This document shows positions 12,501 to 24,800 of a DNA stretch of 64,000 bases, in pieces. The translations under genes and the position numbers were made by a program. A model generated the notes under the pieces. It made no database searches and had not been told where the DNA came from. It worked only from the letters and a program-made list of their open reading frames with translations. Positions within the stretch are counted from its first letter, which is position 1, and every line of letters starts with the position of its first letter. The stretch spans positions 173,426,524 through 173,490,523 of the forward strand of contig JBAIZL010000002.1 of NCBI GenBank assembly GCA_036971475.1. The letters run 5' to 3'. This DNA comes from Prosapia bicincta (Eukaryota; Arthropoda; Insecta; Hemiptera; Cercopidae).

Positions 12501-13810
12501 ATTGATGCTAATAGAAACTAACACTTTAAGGATACGATGACCAATGAGCTTATATTTGCATATAGATTTGATCATACAATTTGAGATAGGAACGCTATTA
12601 TTATTGCAGAGACAATTGTTAGTATGACTTTTATTACAGCTGCACATACAAATGCATTGAAGCTAATAGAAACTAACACTTTAAGGATACGATGACCAAT
12701 GAGCTTATATTTGCATATAGATTTGATCATACAATTTGAGATAGAAATGCCTTTATTATTGCAGAGACAATTGTTAGTATGATTTTTATTACAGCTGCAC
12801 ATACAAATGCATTGATGCTAATGGTAACTAACATTTTAAGGATACGATGACCAATGAGCTTATATTTGCATATAGATTTGATCATACAATTTTAGATAGG
12901 AACGCTATTATTATTGCAGAGACAATTGTTAGTATGACTTTTATTACAGCTGCACATACAATTGCATTGATGCTAATAGAAACTAACACTTTAAGTATAC
13001 GATGATCAATGAGCTTATATTTGCATATAGATTTGATCATACAATTTGAGATAGAAATGCTTTTATTATTGCAGAGACAATTGTTAGTATGACTTTTATT
13101 ACAGCTGCACATACAAATGCATTGATGCTAATAGAAACTAACACTTTAAGGATATGATGACCAATGAGCTTATATTTGCATATAGATTTGATCATACAAT
13201 TTGAGATAGAAATGCTTTTATTATTGCAGAGACAATTGTTAGTATGACTTTTATTACAGCTGCACATACAAATGCATTGTTGCTAATAGAAACTAACACT
13301 TTAAGGATACGATGACCAATGAGCTTATATTTGCATATAGATTTGATCATACAATTTGAGATAGAAACGCTTTTATTATTGCAGAGACAATTGATAGTAT
13401 TACTTTTATTACAGCTGCACATACAAATGCATTGATGCTAATAGAAACTAACACTTTAAGGATACGATGACCAATTAGCTTATATTTGCATATAGATTTG
13501 ATCATACAATTTGAGATAGGAACGCTATTATTATTGCAGAGACAATTGTTAGTATGACTTTTGTTACAGCTGCACATACAAATGCATTGATGCTAATATA
13601 AACTAACTCTTTAAGGATACGATAACCAATGAGCTTATATTTGCATATAGATTTGATCATCCAATTTGAGATAGAAATGCTTTTGTTATTGAAGAGACAA
13701 TTGTTAGTATGATTTTTATTACAGCTGCACATACAAATGCATTGATGCTAATAGAAACTAACACTTTCAGGATACGATGACCAATGAGCTTATATTTGCA
13801 TATAGATTTG
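7147..13810 (+). repeat. 22-monomer higher-order unit, two tandem copies (3,410 bp)
   Basis: About 7,147-10,400 and 10,557-13,810 match monomer by monomer at 3,410-bp spacing. Only scattered substitutions separate them, such as TGCATCGA (10,797), TACAACTGC (11,396), ACAGAAATGC (7,780), GACCAGTGAG (8,202) and a changed GCATTGATG context near 9,550 and 12,960. From the changes I can see, identity is well over 99%, though I have not computed it. The last two monomers of copy 1 (10,402-10,711) resemble 6,992-7,301, while copy 2 continues into new monomers after about 13,966. Confidence 0.85.
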
Positions 13811-16800
13811 ATCATACAATTTGAGATAGGAACGCTATTATTATTGCAGAGACAATTGTTAATATGACTTTTATTACAGCTGCACATACAAATGCATTGA
13901 AGCTAATAGAAACTAACACTTTAAGGATACGTTGACCAATGAGCTTATATTTGCATATAGATTTGATCATACAATTTGAGATAGAAATGCTTTTATTATT
14001 GCAGAGACAATTGTTAGTATGACTTTTATTACAGCTGCACAAACAAATGCATTGATGCTAATGGAAACTAACATTTTAAGGATACGATGACCAATGAGCT
14101 TATATTTGCATATAGATTTGATCATACAATTTGAGATAGGAACGCTATTATTATTGCAGAGACAATTGTTAGTATGACTTTTATTACAGCTGCACATACA
14201 AATGCATTGATGCTAATAGAAACTAACACTTTAAGGATATGATGACCAATGAGCTTATATTTGCATATAGATTTGATCATACAATTTAAGATAGAAATGC
14301 TTTTATTATTGCAGAGACAATTGTTAGTATGACTTTTATTACAGCTGCACATACAAATGCATTGATGCTAATAGAAACTAACACTTTAAGGATACGATGA
14401 CTAATGAGCTTATATTTGCATATAGATTTGATCATACAATTTAAGATAGAAACGCTTTTATTATTGCAGAGACAATTGTTAGTATGATTTTTATTACAGC
14501 TGCACATACAAATGCATTGATGCTAATAGAAACTAACACTTTAAGGATACGATGACCAATGAGCTTATATTTGCATATAGATTTGATCATACAATTTGAG
14601 ATAGGAACGCTATTATTATTGCAGAGGCAATGGTTAGTATGACTTTTATTACAGCTGCACATACAAATGCATTGATGCTAATAGAAACCAACACTTTAAG
14701 GATACGATGACCAATGAGCTTATATTTGCATATAGATTTGATCATACAATTTGAGATAGGAACGCTATTATTATTGCAGAGACAATTGTTAGTATGACTT
14801 TTGTTACAGCTGCACATACAAATGCATTGATGCTAATGTAAACTAACTCTTTAAGGATACGATAACCAATGAGCTTATATTTGCATATAGATTTGATCAT
14901 CCAATTTGAGATAGAAATGCTTTTGTTATTGAAGAGACAATTGTTAGTATGATTTTTATTACAGCTGCACATACAAATGCATTGATGCTAATAGAAACTA
15001 ACACTTTCAGGATACGATGACCAATGAGCTTATATTTGCATATAGATTTGATCATACAATTTGAGATAGGAACGCTATTATTATTGCAGAGACAATTGTT
15101 AATATGACTTTTATTACAGCTGCACATACAAATGCATTGAAGCTAATAGAAACTAACACTTTAAGGATACGTTGACCAATGAGCTTATATTTGCATATAG
15201 ATTTGATCATACAATTTGAGATAGAAATGCTTTTATTATTGCAGAGACAATTGTTAGTATGACTTTTATTACAGCTGCACAAACAAATGCATTGATGCTA
15301 ATGGAAACTAACATTTTAAGGATACGATGACCAATGAGCTTATATTTGCATATAGATTTGATCATACAATTTGAGATAGGAACGCTATTATTATTGCAGA
15401 GACAATTGTTAGTATGACTTTTATTACAGCTGCACATACAAATGCATTGATGCTAATAGAAACTAACACTTTAAGGATATGATGACCAATGAGCTTATAT
15501 TTGCATATAGATTTGATCATACAATTTAAGATAGAAACGCTTTTATTATTGCAGAGACAATTGTTAGTATGATTTTTATTACAGCTGCACATACAAATGC
15601 ATTGATGCTAATAGAAACTAACACTTTAAGGATACGATGACCAATGAGCTTATATTTGCATATAGATTTGATCATACAATTTGAGATAGGAACGCTATTA
15701 TTATTGCAGAGGCAATGGTTAGTATGACTTTTATTACAGCTGCACATACAAATGCATTGATGCTAATAGAAACCAACACTTTAAGGATACGATGACCAAT
15801 GAGCTTATATTTGCATATAGATTTGATCATACAATTTGAGATAGAAACGCTTTTATTATTGCAGAGACAATGGTTAGTATTACTTTTATTACAGCTGCAC
15901 ATACAAATGCATTGATGCTAATAGAAACTAACACATTAAGGATACGATGACCAATGAGCTTATATTTGCATATACATTTGATCATACAATTTGAGATAGG
16001 AACGCTATTATTATTGCAGAGACAATTGTTAGTATGACTTTTGTTACAGCTGCACATACAAATGCATTGATGCTAATATAAACTAACTCTTTAAGGATAC
16101 GATGACCAATGAGCTTATATTTGCATATAGATTTGATCATTCAATTTGAGATAGAAATGCTTTTGTTATTGGAGAGACAATTGTTAGTATGATTTTTATT
16201 ACAGCTGCACATACAAATGCATTGATGCTAATAGAAACTAACACTTTAAGGATACGATGACTAATGAGCTTATATTTGCATATAGATTTGATCATACAAT
16301 TTTAGATAGGAACGCTATTATTATTGCAGAGACAATTGTTAGTATGACTTTTATTACAGCTGCACATACAAATGCATTGATGCTAATAGAAACTAACACT
16401 TTAAGTATACGATGATCAATGAGCTTATATTTGCATATAGATTTGATCATACAATTTGAGATAGAAATGCTTTTATTATTGCAGAGACAATTGTTAGTAT
16501 GACTTTTATTACAGCTGCACATACAAATGCATTGATGCTAATAGAAACTAACACTTTAAGGATATGATGACCAATGAGCTTATATTTGCATATAGATTTG
16601 ATCATACAATTTGAGATAGAAATGCTTTTATTATTGCAGAGACAATTGTTAGTATGACTTTTATTACAGCTGCACATACAAATGCATTGTTGCTAATAGA
16701 AACTAACACTTTAAGGATACGATGACCAATGAGCTTATATTTGCATATAGATTTGATCATACAATTTGAGATAGAAACGCTTTTATTATTGCAGAGACAA

Positions 16801-19670
16801 TTGATAGTATTACTTTTATTACAGCTGCACATACAAATGCATTGATGCTAATAGAAACTAACACTTTAAGGATACGATGACCAATTAGCTTATATTTGCA
16901 TATAGATTTGATCATACAATTTGAGATAGGAACGCTATTATTATTGCAGAGACAATTGTTAGTATGACTTTTGTTACAGCTGCACATACAAATGCATTGA
17001 TGCTAATATAAACTAACTCTTTAAGGATACGATAACCAATGAGCTTATATTTGCATATAGATTTGATCATCCAATTTGAGATAGAAATGCTTTTGTTATT
17101 GAAGAGACAATTGTTAGTATGATTTTTATTACAGCTGCACATACAAATGCATTGATGCTAATAGAAACTAACACTTTCAGGATACGATGACCAATGAGCT
17201 TATATTTGCATATAGATTTGATCATACAATTTGAGATAGGAACGCTATTATTATTGCAGAGACAATTGTTAATATGACTTTTATTACAGCTGCACATACA
17301 AATGCATTGAAGCTAATAGAAACTAACACTTTAAGGATACGTTGACCAATGAGCTTATATTTGCATATAGATTTGATCATACAATTTGAGATAGAAATGC
17401 TTTTATTATTGCAGAGACAATTGTTAGTATGACTTTTATTACAGCTGCACAAACAAATGCATTGATGCTAATGGAAACTAACATTTTAAGGATACGATGA
17501 CCAATGAGCTTATATTTGCATATAGATTTGATCATACAATTTGAGATAGGAACGCTATTATTATTGCAGAGACAATTGTTAGTATGACTTTTATTACAGC
17601 TGCACATACAAATGCATTGATGCTAATAGAAACTAACACTTTAAGGATATGATGACCAATGAGCTTATATTTGCATATAGATTTGATCATACAATTTAAG
17701 ATAGAAATGCTTTTATTATTGCAGAGACAATTGTTAGTATGACTTTTATTACAGCTGCACATACAAATGCATTGATGCTAATAGAAACTAACACTTTAAG
17801 GATACGATGACTAATGAGCTTATATTTGCATATAGATTTGATCATACAATTTAAGATAGAAACGCTTTTATTATTGCAGAGACAATTGTTAGTATGATTT
17901 TTATTACAGCTGCACATACAAATGCATTGATGCTAATAGAAACTAACACTTTAAGGATACGATGACCAATGAGCTTATATTTGCATATAGATTTGATCAT
18001 ACAATTTGAGATAGGAACGCTATTATTATTGCAGAGGCAATGGTTAGTATGACTTTTATTACAGCTGCACATACAAATGCATTGATGCTAATAGAAACCA
18101 ACACTTTAAGGATACGATGACCAATGAGCTTATATTTGCATATAGATTTGATCATACAATTTGAGATAGGAACGCTATTATTATTGCAGAGACAATTGTT
18201 AGTATGACTTTTGTTACAGCTGCACATACAAATGCATTGATGCTAATGTAAACTAACTCTTTAAGGATACGATAACCAATGAGCTTATATTTGCATATAG
18301 ATTTGATCATCCAATTTGAGATAGAAATGCTTTTGTTATTGAAGAGACAATTGTTAGTATGATTTTTATTACAGCTGCACATACAAATGCATTGATGCTA
18401 ATAGAAACTAACACTTTCAGGATACGATGACCAATGAGCTTATATTTGCATATAGATTTGATCATACAATTTGAGATAGGAACGCTATTATTATTGCAGA
18501 GACAATTGTTAATATGACTTTTATTACAGCTGCACATACAAATGCATTGAAGCTAATAGAAACTAACACTTTAAGGATACGTTGACCAATGAGCTTATAT
18601 TTGCATATAGATTTGATCATACAATTTGAGATAGAAATGCTTTTATTATTGCAGAGACAATTGTTAGTATGACTTTTATTACAGCTGCACAAACAAATGC
18701 ATTGATGCTAATGGAAACTAACATTTTAAGGATACGATGACCAATGAGCTTATATTTGCATATAGATTTGATCATACAATTTGAGATAGGAACGCTATTA
18801 TTATTGCAGAGACAATTGTTAGTATGACTTTTATTACAGCTGCACATACAAATGCATTGATGCTAATAGAAACTAACACTTTAAGGATATGATGACCAAT
18901 GAGCTTATATTTGCATATAGATTTGATCATACAATTTAAGATAGAAACGCTTTTATTATTGCAGAGACAATTGTTAGTATGATTTTTATTACAGCTGCAC
19001 ATACAAATGCATTGATGCTAATAGAAACTAACACTTTAAGGATACGATGACCAATGAGCTTATATTTGCATATAGATTTGATCATACAATTTGAGATAGG
19101 AACGCTATTATTATTGCAGAGGCAATGGTTAGTATGACTTTTATTACAGCTGCACATACAAATGCATTGATGCTAATAGAAACCAACACTTTAAGGATAC
19201 GATGACCAATGAGCTTATATTTGCATATAGATTTGATCATACAATTTGAGATAGAAACGCTTTTATTATTGCAGAGACAATGGTTAGTATTACTTTTATT
19301 ACAGCTGCACATACAAATGCATTGATGCTAATAGAAACTAACACATTAAGGATACGATGACCAATGAGCTTATATTTGCATATACATTTGATCATACAAT
19401 TTGAGATAGGAACGCTATTATTATTGCAGAGACAATTGTTAGTATGACTTTTGTTACAGCTGCACATACAAATGCATTGATGCTAATATAAACTAACTCT
19501 TTAAGGATACGATGACCAATGAGCTTATATTTGCATATAGATTTGATCATTCAATTTGAGATAGAAATGCTTTTGTTATTGGAGAGACAATTGTTAGTAT
19601 GATTTTTATTACAGCTGCACATACAAATGCATTGATGCTAATAGAAACTAACACTTTAAGGATACGATGA
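12851..19670 (+). repeat. Very recent 22-monomer tandem duplication (3,410 bp)
   Basis: About 12,851-16,260 and 16,261-19,670 are adjacent copies of 22 monomers. Differences I can see are confined to the left end: CCAATGAG at 12,851 against CTAATGAG at 16,261, and ATTGCATTG near 12,961 against AATGCATTG. The minus-strand reading frames of about 20 successive monomers translate identically in both copies. The break is visible downstream: GGAGAGAC at 16,171 is followed by CTAATGAGCTTATATTTGC, while GGAGAGAC at 19,581 is followed by CCAATGAGCTTATGTTTGC. This is either a very young duplication or an assembly duplication. Confidence 0.85.
13502..15747 (+). repeat. Nested 8- and 7-monomer duplication
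   Basis: The run 13,502-about 14,200 reappears at 14,742-about 15,440, a shift of 1,240 bp (8 monomers). It carries GATAACCAATG, ATCATCCAATTTG, GAAGAGACAATTG, ACTTTCAGG, TTAATATGAC, GTTGACCAATG and CACAAACAAATGC in the same order. Just after it, 14,441-14,662 matches 15,526-15,747 at 1,085 bp (7 monomers). The change from 8 to 7 shows that one monomer was lost or gained between the two matching runs. The whole nested structure is copied again in the next 3,410-bp unit. Confidence 0.8.
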
Positions 19671-21650
19671 CCAATGAGCTTATGTTTGCATATAGATTTG
19701 ATCATACAAATTGAGATAGGAACGCTATTATTATTGCAGAGACAATTGTTAGTATGACTTTTGTTACAGCTGCACATACAAATGCATTGATGCTAATAGA
19801 AACTAACTCTTTAAGGATACGATGACCAATGAGCTTATATTTGCATATAGATTTGATCATTCAATTTGAGATAGAAATGCTTTTGTTATTGCAGAGACAA
19901 TTGTTAGTATGATTTTTATTACAGCTGCACATACAAATGCATTGATGCTAATAGAAACTAACACTTTAAGGATACGATGACCAATGAGCTTATATTTGCA
20001 TATAGATTTGTTCATACAATTTGAGATAGGAACGCTATTATTATTGCAGAGACAATTGTTAGTATGACTTTTATTACAGCTGCACATACAAATGCATTGA
20101 AGCCAATAGAAACTAACACTTTAAGGATACGATGACCAATGAGCTTATATTTGCATATAGATTTGATCATACAATTTGAGATAGGAACGCTATTATTATT
20201 GCAGAGGCAATGGTTAGTATGACTTTTATTACAGCTGCACATACAAATGCATTGATGCTAATAAAAACTAACACTTTAAGGATACGATGACCAATGAGCT
20301 TATATTTGCATATAGATTTGATCATACAATTTGAGATAGAAATGCTTTTATTATTGCAGAGACAATTGTTAGTATGACTCATATTACAGCTGCACATACA
20401 AATGCATTGATGCAAATGGAAACTAACACTTTAAGGATACGATGACCAATGAGCTTATATTTGCATATAGATTTGATCATACAATTTGAGATAGGAACGC
20501 TATTATTATTGCAGAGACAATTGTTAGTAAGACTTTTATTACAGCTGCACATACAAATGCATTGATGCTAATAGAAACTAACACTTTAAGTATACGATGA
20601 CCAATGAGCTTATATTTGCATATAGATTTGATCATACAATTTGAGATAGGAACGCTATTATTATTGCAGAGACAATTGTTAGTATGACTTTTGTTACAGC
20701 TGCACATACAAATACATTGATGCTAATAGAAACTAGCACTTTAAGGATACGATGACCAATGAGCTTATATTTGCATATAGATTTGATCATACAATTTGAG
20801 ATAGAAACGCTTTTATTAATGCAGAGACAATTGTTAGTATTACTTTTATTACAGCTGCACATACAAATGCATTGATGCTAATAGAAAGAAACACTTTAAG
20901 GATACGATGACCAATGAGCTTATATTTGCATATAGATTTGATCATACAATTCGAGATAGGAACGCTATTATTATTGCAGAGACAATTGTTAGTATGACTT
21001 TTGTTACAGCTGCACATACAAATGCATTGATGGTAATAGAAAATAACTCTTTAAGGATACGATGACCAATAGGCTTATATTTGCATATAGATTTGATCAT
21101 ACAATTTGAGATAGAAATGCTTTTGTTATTGCAGAGACAATTGTTAGTATGATTTTTATTACAGCTGCACATACAAATGCATTGATGCTAAAAGAAACTA
21201 ACACTTTAAGGATACGATGACCAATGAGCTTATATTTGCATATAGATTTGATCATACAATTTGAGATAGGAACGCTATTATTATTGCAGAGACAATTGTT
21301 AGTATGACTTTTATTACAGCTGCACATACAAATGCATTGAAGCTAATAGAAACTAACACTTTAAGGATACGATGACCAATGAGCTTATATTTGCATATAG
21401 ATTTGATCATACAATTTGAGATAGAAATGCCTTTATTATTGCAGAGACAATTGTTAGTATGACTTTTATTACAGCTGCACATACAAATGCATTGATGCTA
21501 ATGGTAACTAACATTTTAAGGATACGATGACCAATGAGCTTATATTTGCATATAGATTTGATCATACAATTTGAGATAGGAACGCTATTATTATTGCAGA
21601 GACAATTGTTAGTATGACTTTTATTACAGCTGCACATACAAATGCATTGA
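19547..21650 (+). repeat. Return to the older domain A monomer order
   Basis: After the 22-monomer duplication the array resumes a known order. 19,547-20,090 matches 12,107-12,650 (48 monomers upstream), with GGAGAGAC and TATGTTTGC. 20,632-21,480 then resembles 1,257-1,490 followed by 2,032-2,570, with extra private changes: AATACATTG (20,711), GAAAGAAACAC (20,884), AATTCGAG (20,948) and GCTAAAAGAAAC (21,187). A 20,167-20,415 reading frame is slightly lengthened by GATGCAAATGG at 20,409-20,419. Private changes are denser here than in 1-19 kb, so this part has been homogenised less recently. Confidence 0.7.
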
Positions 21651-21705
21651 TGCTAATAGAAACTAACACTTTAAGGATACGATGACCAATGAGCTTATAT
21701 TTGTA

Positions 21706-21859
21706 TATAGATTTGATCATATAATTTAAATAGGAACGCTATTATTATTGCAGAGACAATTGTTAGAATGACTTTTATTACAGCTGCACATACAAATGCA
21801 TTGATGCTAATAGGAACTAACATTTTAAGCATACGATGACCAATGAGCTTATATTTGCA
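21706..21859 (+). repeat. Monomer with the first 1-bp deletion (154 bp)
   Basis: This monomer reads ATAATTTAAATAGG (from 21,721) where the consensus has ACAATTTGAGATAGG, one base shorter. It also carries TTGTATATAG, TTAGAATGAC, AGGAACTAACATT and AAGCATACG. All monomers after it are shifted by -1 relative to the 155-bp grid from position 1. The class occurs once in the window. AAGCATACG and TTAGAATGAC become common in domain B, so this copy marks the start of the transition. Confidence 0.8.
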
Positions 21860-24800
21860 TATAGATTTGATCATACAATTTGAGATAGAAATGCTTTTAT
21901 TATTGCAGAGACAATTGTTAGTATGACTTTTATTACAGCTGCACATACAAATGCATTGATGCTAATAGAAACTAACACTTTAAGGATACGATGACCAATG
22001 AGCTTATATTTGCATATAGATTTGATCATACAATTTGAGATAGAAATGCTTTTATTATTGCAAGGACAATTGTTAGTATTACTTTTATTACAGCTGCACA
22101 TACAAATGCATTGATGCTAATAGAAACTAACACTTTAAGGATACGATGACCAATGAGCTTATATTTGCATATAGATTTGATCATACAATTTGAGATAGAA
22201 ATGCTTTTGTTATTGCAGAGACAATTGTTAGTATGATTTTTATTACAGCTGCACATACAAATGCATTGATGCTAATAGAAACTAACACTTTAAGGATACG
22301 ATGACCAATGAGCTTATATTCGCATATAGATTTGATCATACAATTTGAGATAGGAACGCTATTATTATTGCAGAGGCAATGGTTAGTATGACTTTTATTA
22401 CAGCTGCACATACAAATGCATTGATGCTAATAGAAACTAACACTTTAAGGATACGATGACCAATGAGCTTATATTTGCATATAGATTTGATCATACAATT
22501 TGAGATAGAAATGCTTTTATTATTGCAGAGACAATTGTTAGTATGACTTTTATTACAGCTGCACATACAAATGCATTGATGCTAATAGAAACTAGCACTT
22601 TAAGGATACGATGACCAATGAGCTTATATTTGCATATAGATTTGATCATACAATTTGAGATAGAAACGCTTTTATTAATGCAGAGACAATTGTTAGTATT
22701 ACTTTTATTACAGCTGCACATACAAATGCATTGATGCTAATAGAAAATAACACTTTAAGGATACGATGACCAATGAGCTTATATTTGCATATAGATTTGA
22801 TCATACAATTTGAGATAGGAACGCTATTATTATTGCAGAGACAATTGTTAGTATGACTTTTGTTACAGCTGCACATACAAATGCATTGATGCTAATATAA
22901 ACTAACTCTTTAAGGATACGATAACCAATGAGCTTATATTTGCATATAGATTTGATCATACAATTTGAGATAGAAATGCTTTTGTTATTGCAGAGACAAT
23001 TGTTAGTATGACTTTTATTACAGCTGCTCATCGAATTGCGGTGAAGCTAATAGAAACTAACACTTTAAGGATACGATTACCAAAGAGTTTATATTTGCAT
23101 ATATATTTGATCATACAATTTAAGATAGAAATGCTTTTATTATTGCAGAGACAATTGTTAGTATGACTTTTATTACAGCTGCTCATCGAAATGCGGTGAA
23201 GCTAATAGAAACTAACACTTTAAGGATACGATGACCAATGAGCTTATATTTGCATATAGATTTGATCATAAAATTTGAGATAGAAATGCTTTTATTATTG
23301 CAGAGACAATGTTAGTTTGACATTTATTACAGCTGCACATACAAATGCATTGATGCTAATAGAAACTAACAGTTTAAGCATACGATGACCAATGAGCTTA
23401 TATTTGCATATAGATTTGATCATACAATTTAAGATAGAAATGCTTTTTTTATTGCAGAGGCAATTGTTAGTATGACTTTTATTACAGCTGCACATACAAA
23501 TGCATTGATGCTAATAGAAACCAACACTTTAAGGATACGATGACCAATGAGCTTATATTTGCATATAGATTTGATCATACAATTTGAGATAGAAAAGCTT
23601 TTATTATTGCAGAGACAATTGTTAGTATGACTTTTATTACAGCTGCACATACAAATGCATTGATGCTAATAGAAACCAACACTTTAAGGATACGATGACC
23701 AATTAGCATATATTTGCATATAGATTTGATGATACAATTTGAGATAGGAACGCTATTATTATTGCAGAGACAATTGTTAGTATGACTTTTGTTACAGCTG
23801 CACATACAAATGCATTGATGCTAATAGAAACTAACTCTTCAAGGATACGATGACCAATGAGCTTATATTTGCATATAGATTTGATCATTCAATTTGAGAT
23901 AGAAATGCTTTTGTTATTGCAGAGACAATTGTTAGTATGATTTTTATTACAGCTGCACATACAAATGCATTGATGCTAATAGAAACTAACACTTTAAGGA
24001 TACGATGACCAATGAGCTTATATTTGCATATAGATTTGATCATACAATTTGAGATAGGAACGCTATTATTATTGCAGAGACAATTGTTAGTATGACTTTT
24101 ATTACAGCTGCACATACAAATGCATTGAAGCTAATAGAAACTAACACTTTAAGGATACGATGACCAATGAGCTTATATTTGCATATAGATTTGATCATAC
24201 AATTTGAGATAGAAATGCCTTTATTATTGCAGAGACAATTGTTAGTATGACTTTTATTACAGCTGCACATACAAATGCATTGATGCTAATAGAAACTAAC
24301 ACTTTAAGGATACGATGACCAATGAGCTTATATTTGCATATAGATTTGATCATACAATTTGAGATAGAAATGCTTTTATTATTGCAGAGACAATTGTTAG
24401 TATGACTTTTATTACAGCTGCACATACAAATGCATTGATGCTAATGGAAACTAACACTTTAAGGATACGATGACCAATGAGCTTATATTTGCATATAGAT
24501 TTGATCATACAATTTGAGATGGGAACGCTATTATTATTGCAGAGACAATTGTTAGTAAGACTTTTATTACAGCTGCACATACAAATGCATTGATGCTAAT
24601 AGAAACTAACACTTTAAGTATACGATGACAAATGAGCTTATATTTGCATATAGATTTGATCATACAATTTGAGATAGAAATGCTTTTATTATTGCAGAGA
24701 CAATTGTTAGTATGACTTTTATTACAGCTGCACATACAAATGCATTGATGCTAATAGAAACTAACACTTTAAGGATATGATGACCAATGAGCTTATATTT

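Larger units (their letters stand above)
1..21726 (+). repeat. Domain A: type I monomers only, no length variants
   Basis: About 140 consecutive monomers keep an exact 155-bp phase with no indel. All carry the type I form of the second variable block (GCACATACAAATGCATTGAT or a close variant). Copies differ by point substitutions such as ACTCTTTAAGG for ACACTTTAAGG, TTTTGTTACAG for TTTTATTACAG, and GAAGCTA or GGTAATA near monomer position 105. These variants recur in fixed order within higher-order units. The domain ends at a monomer with a 1-bp deletion near 21,727, and type II monomers begin after it. The boundary is gradual and is set here by the first length variant. Confidence 0.85.

Noticed and set aside
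23076..23110. Possible unique sequence where CCAAAGAGTTTATATTTGC and TATATATTTGATC occur together
   Set aside because: It aligns base for base with the consensus with a few substitutions, and the same form returns many times in domain B. It is a monomer variant.
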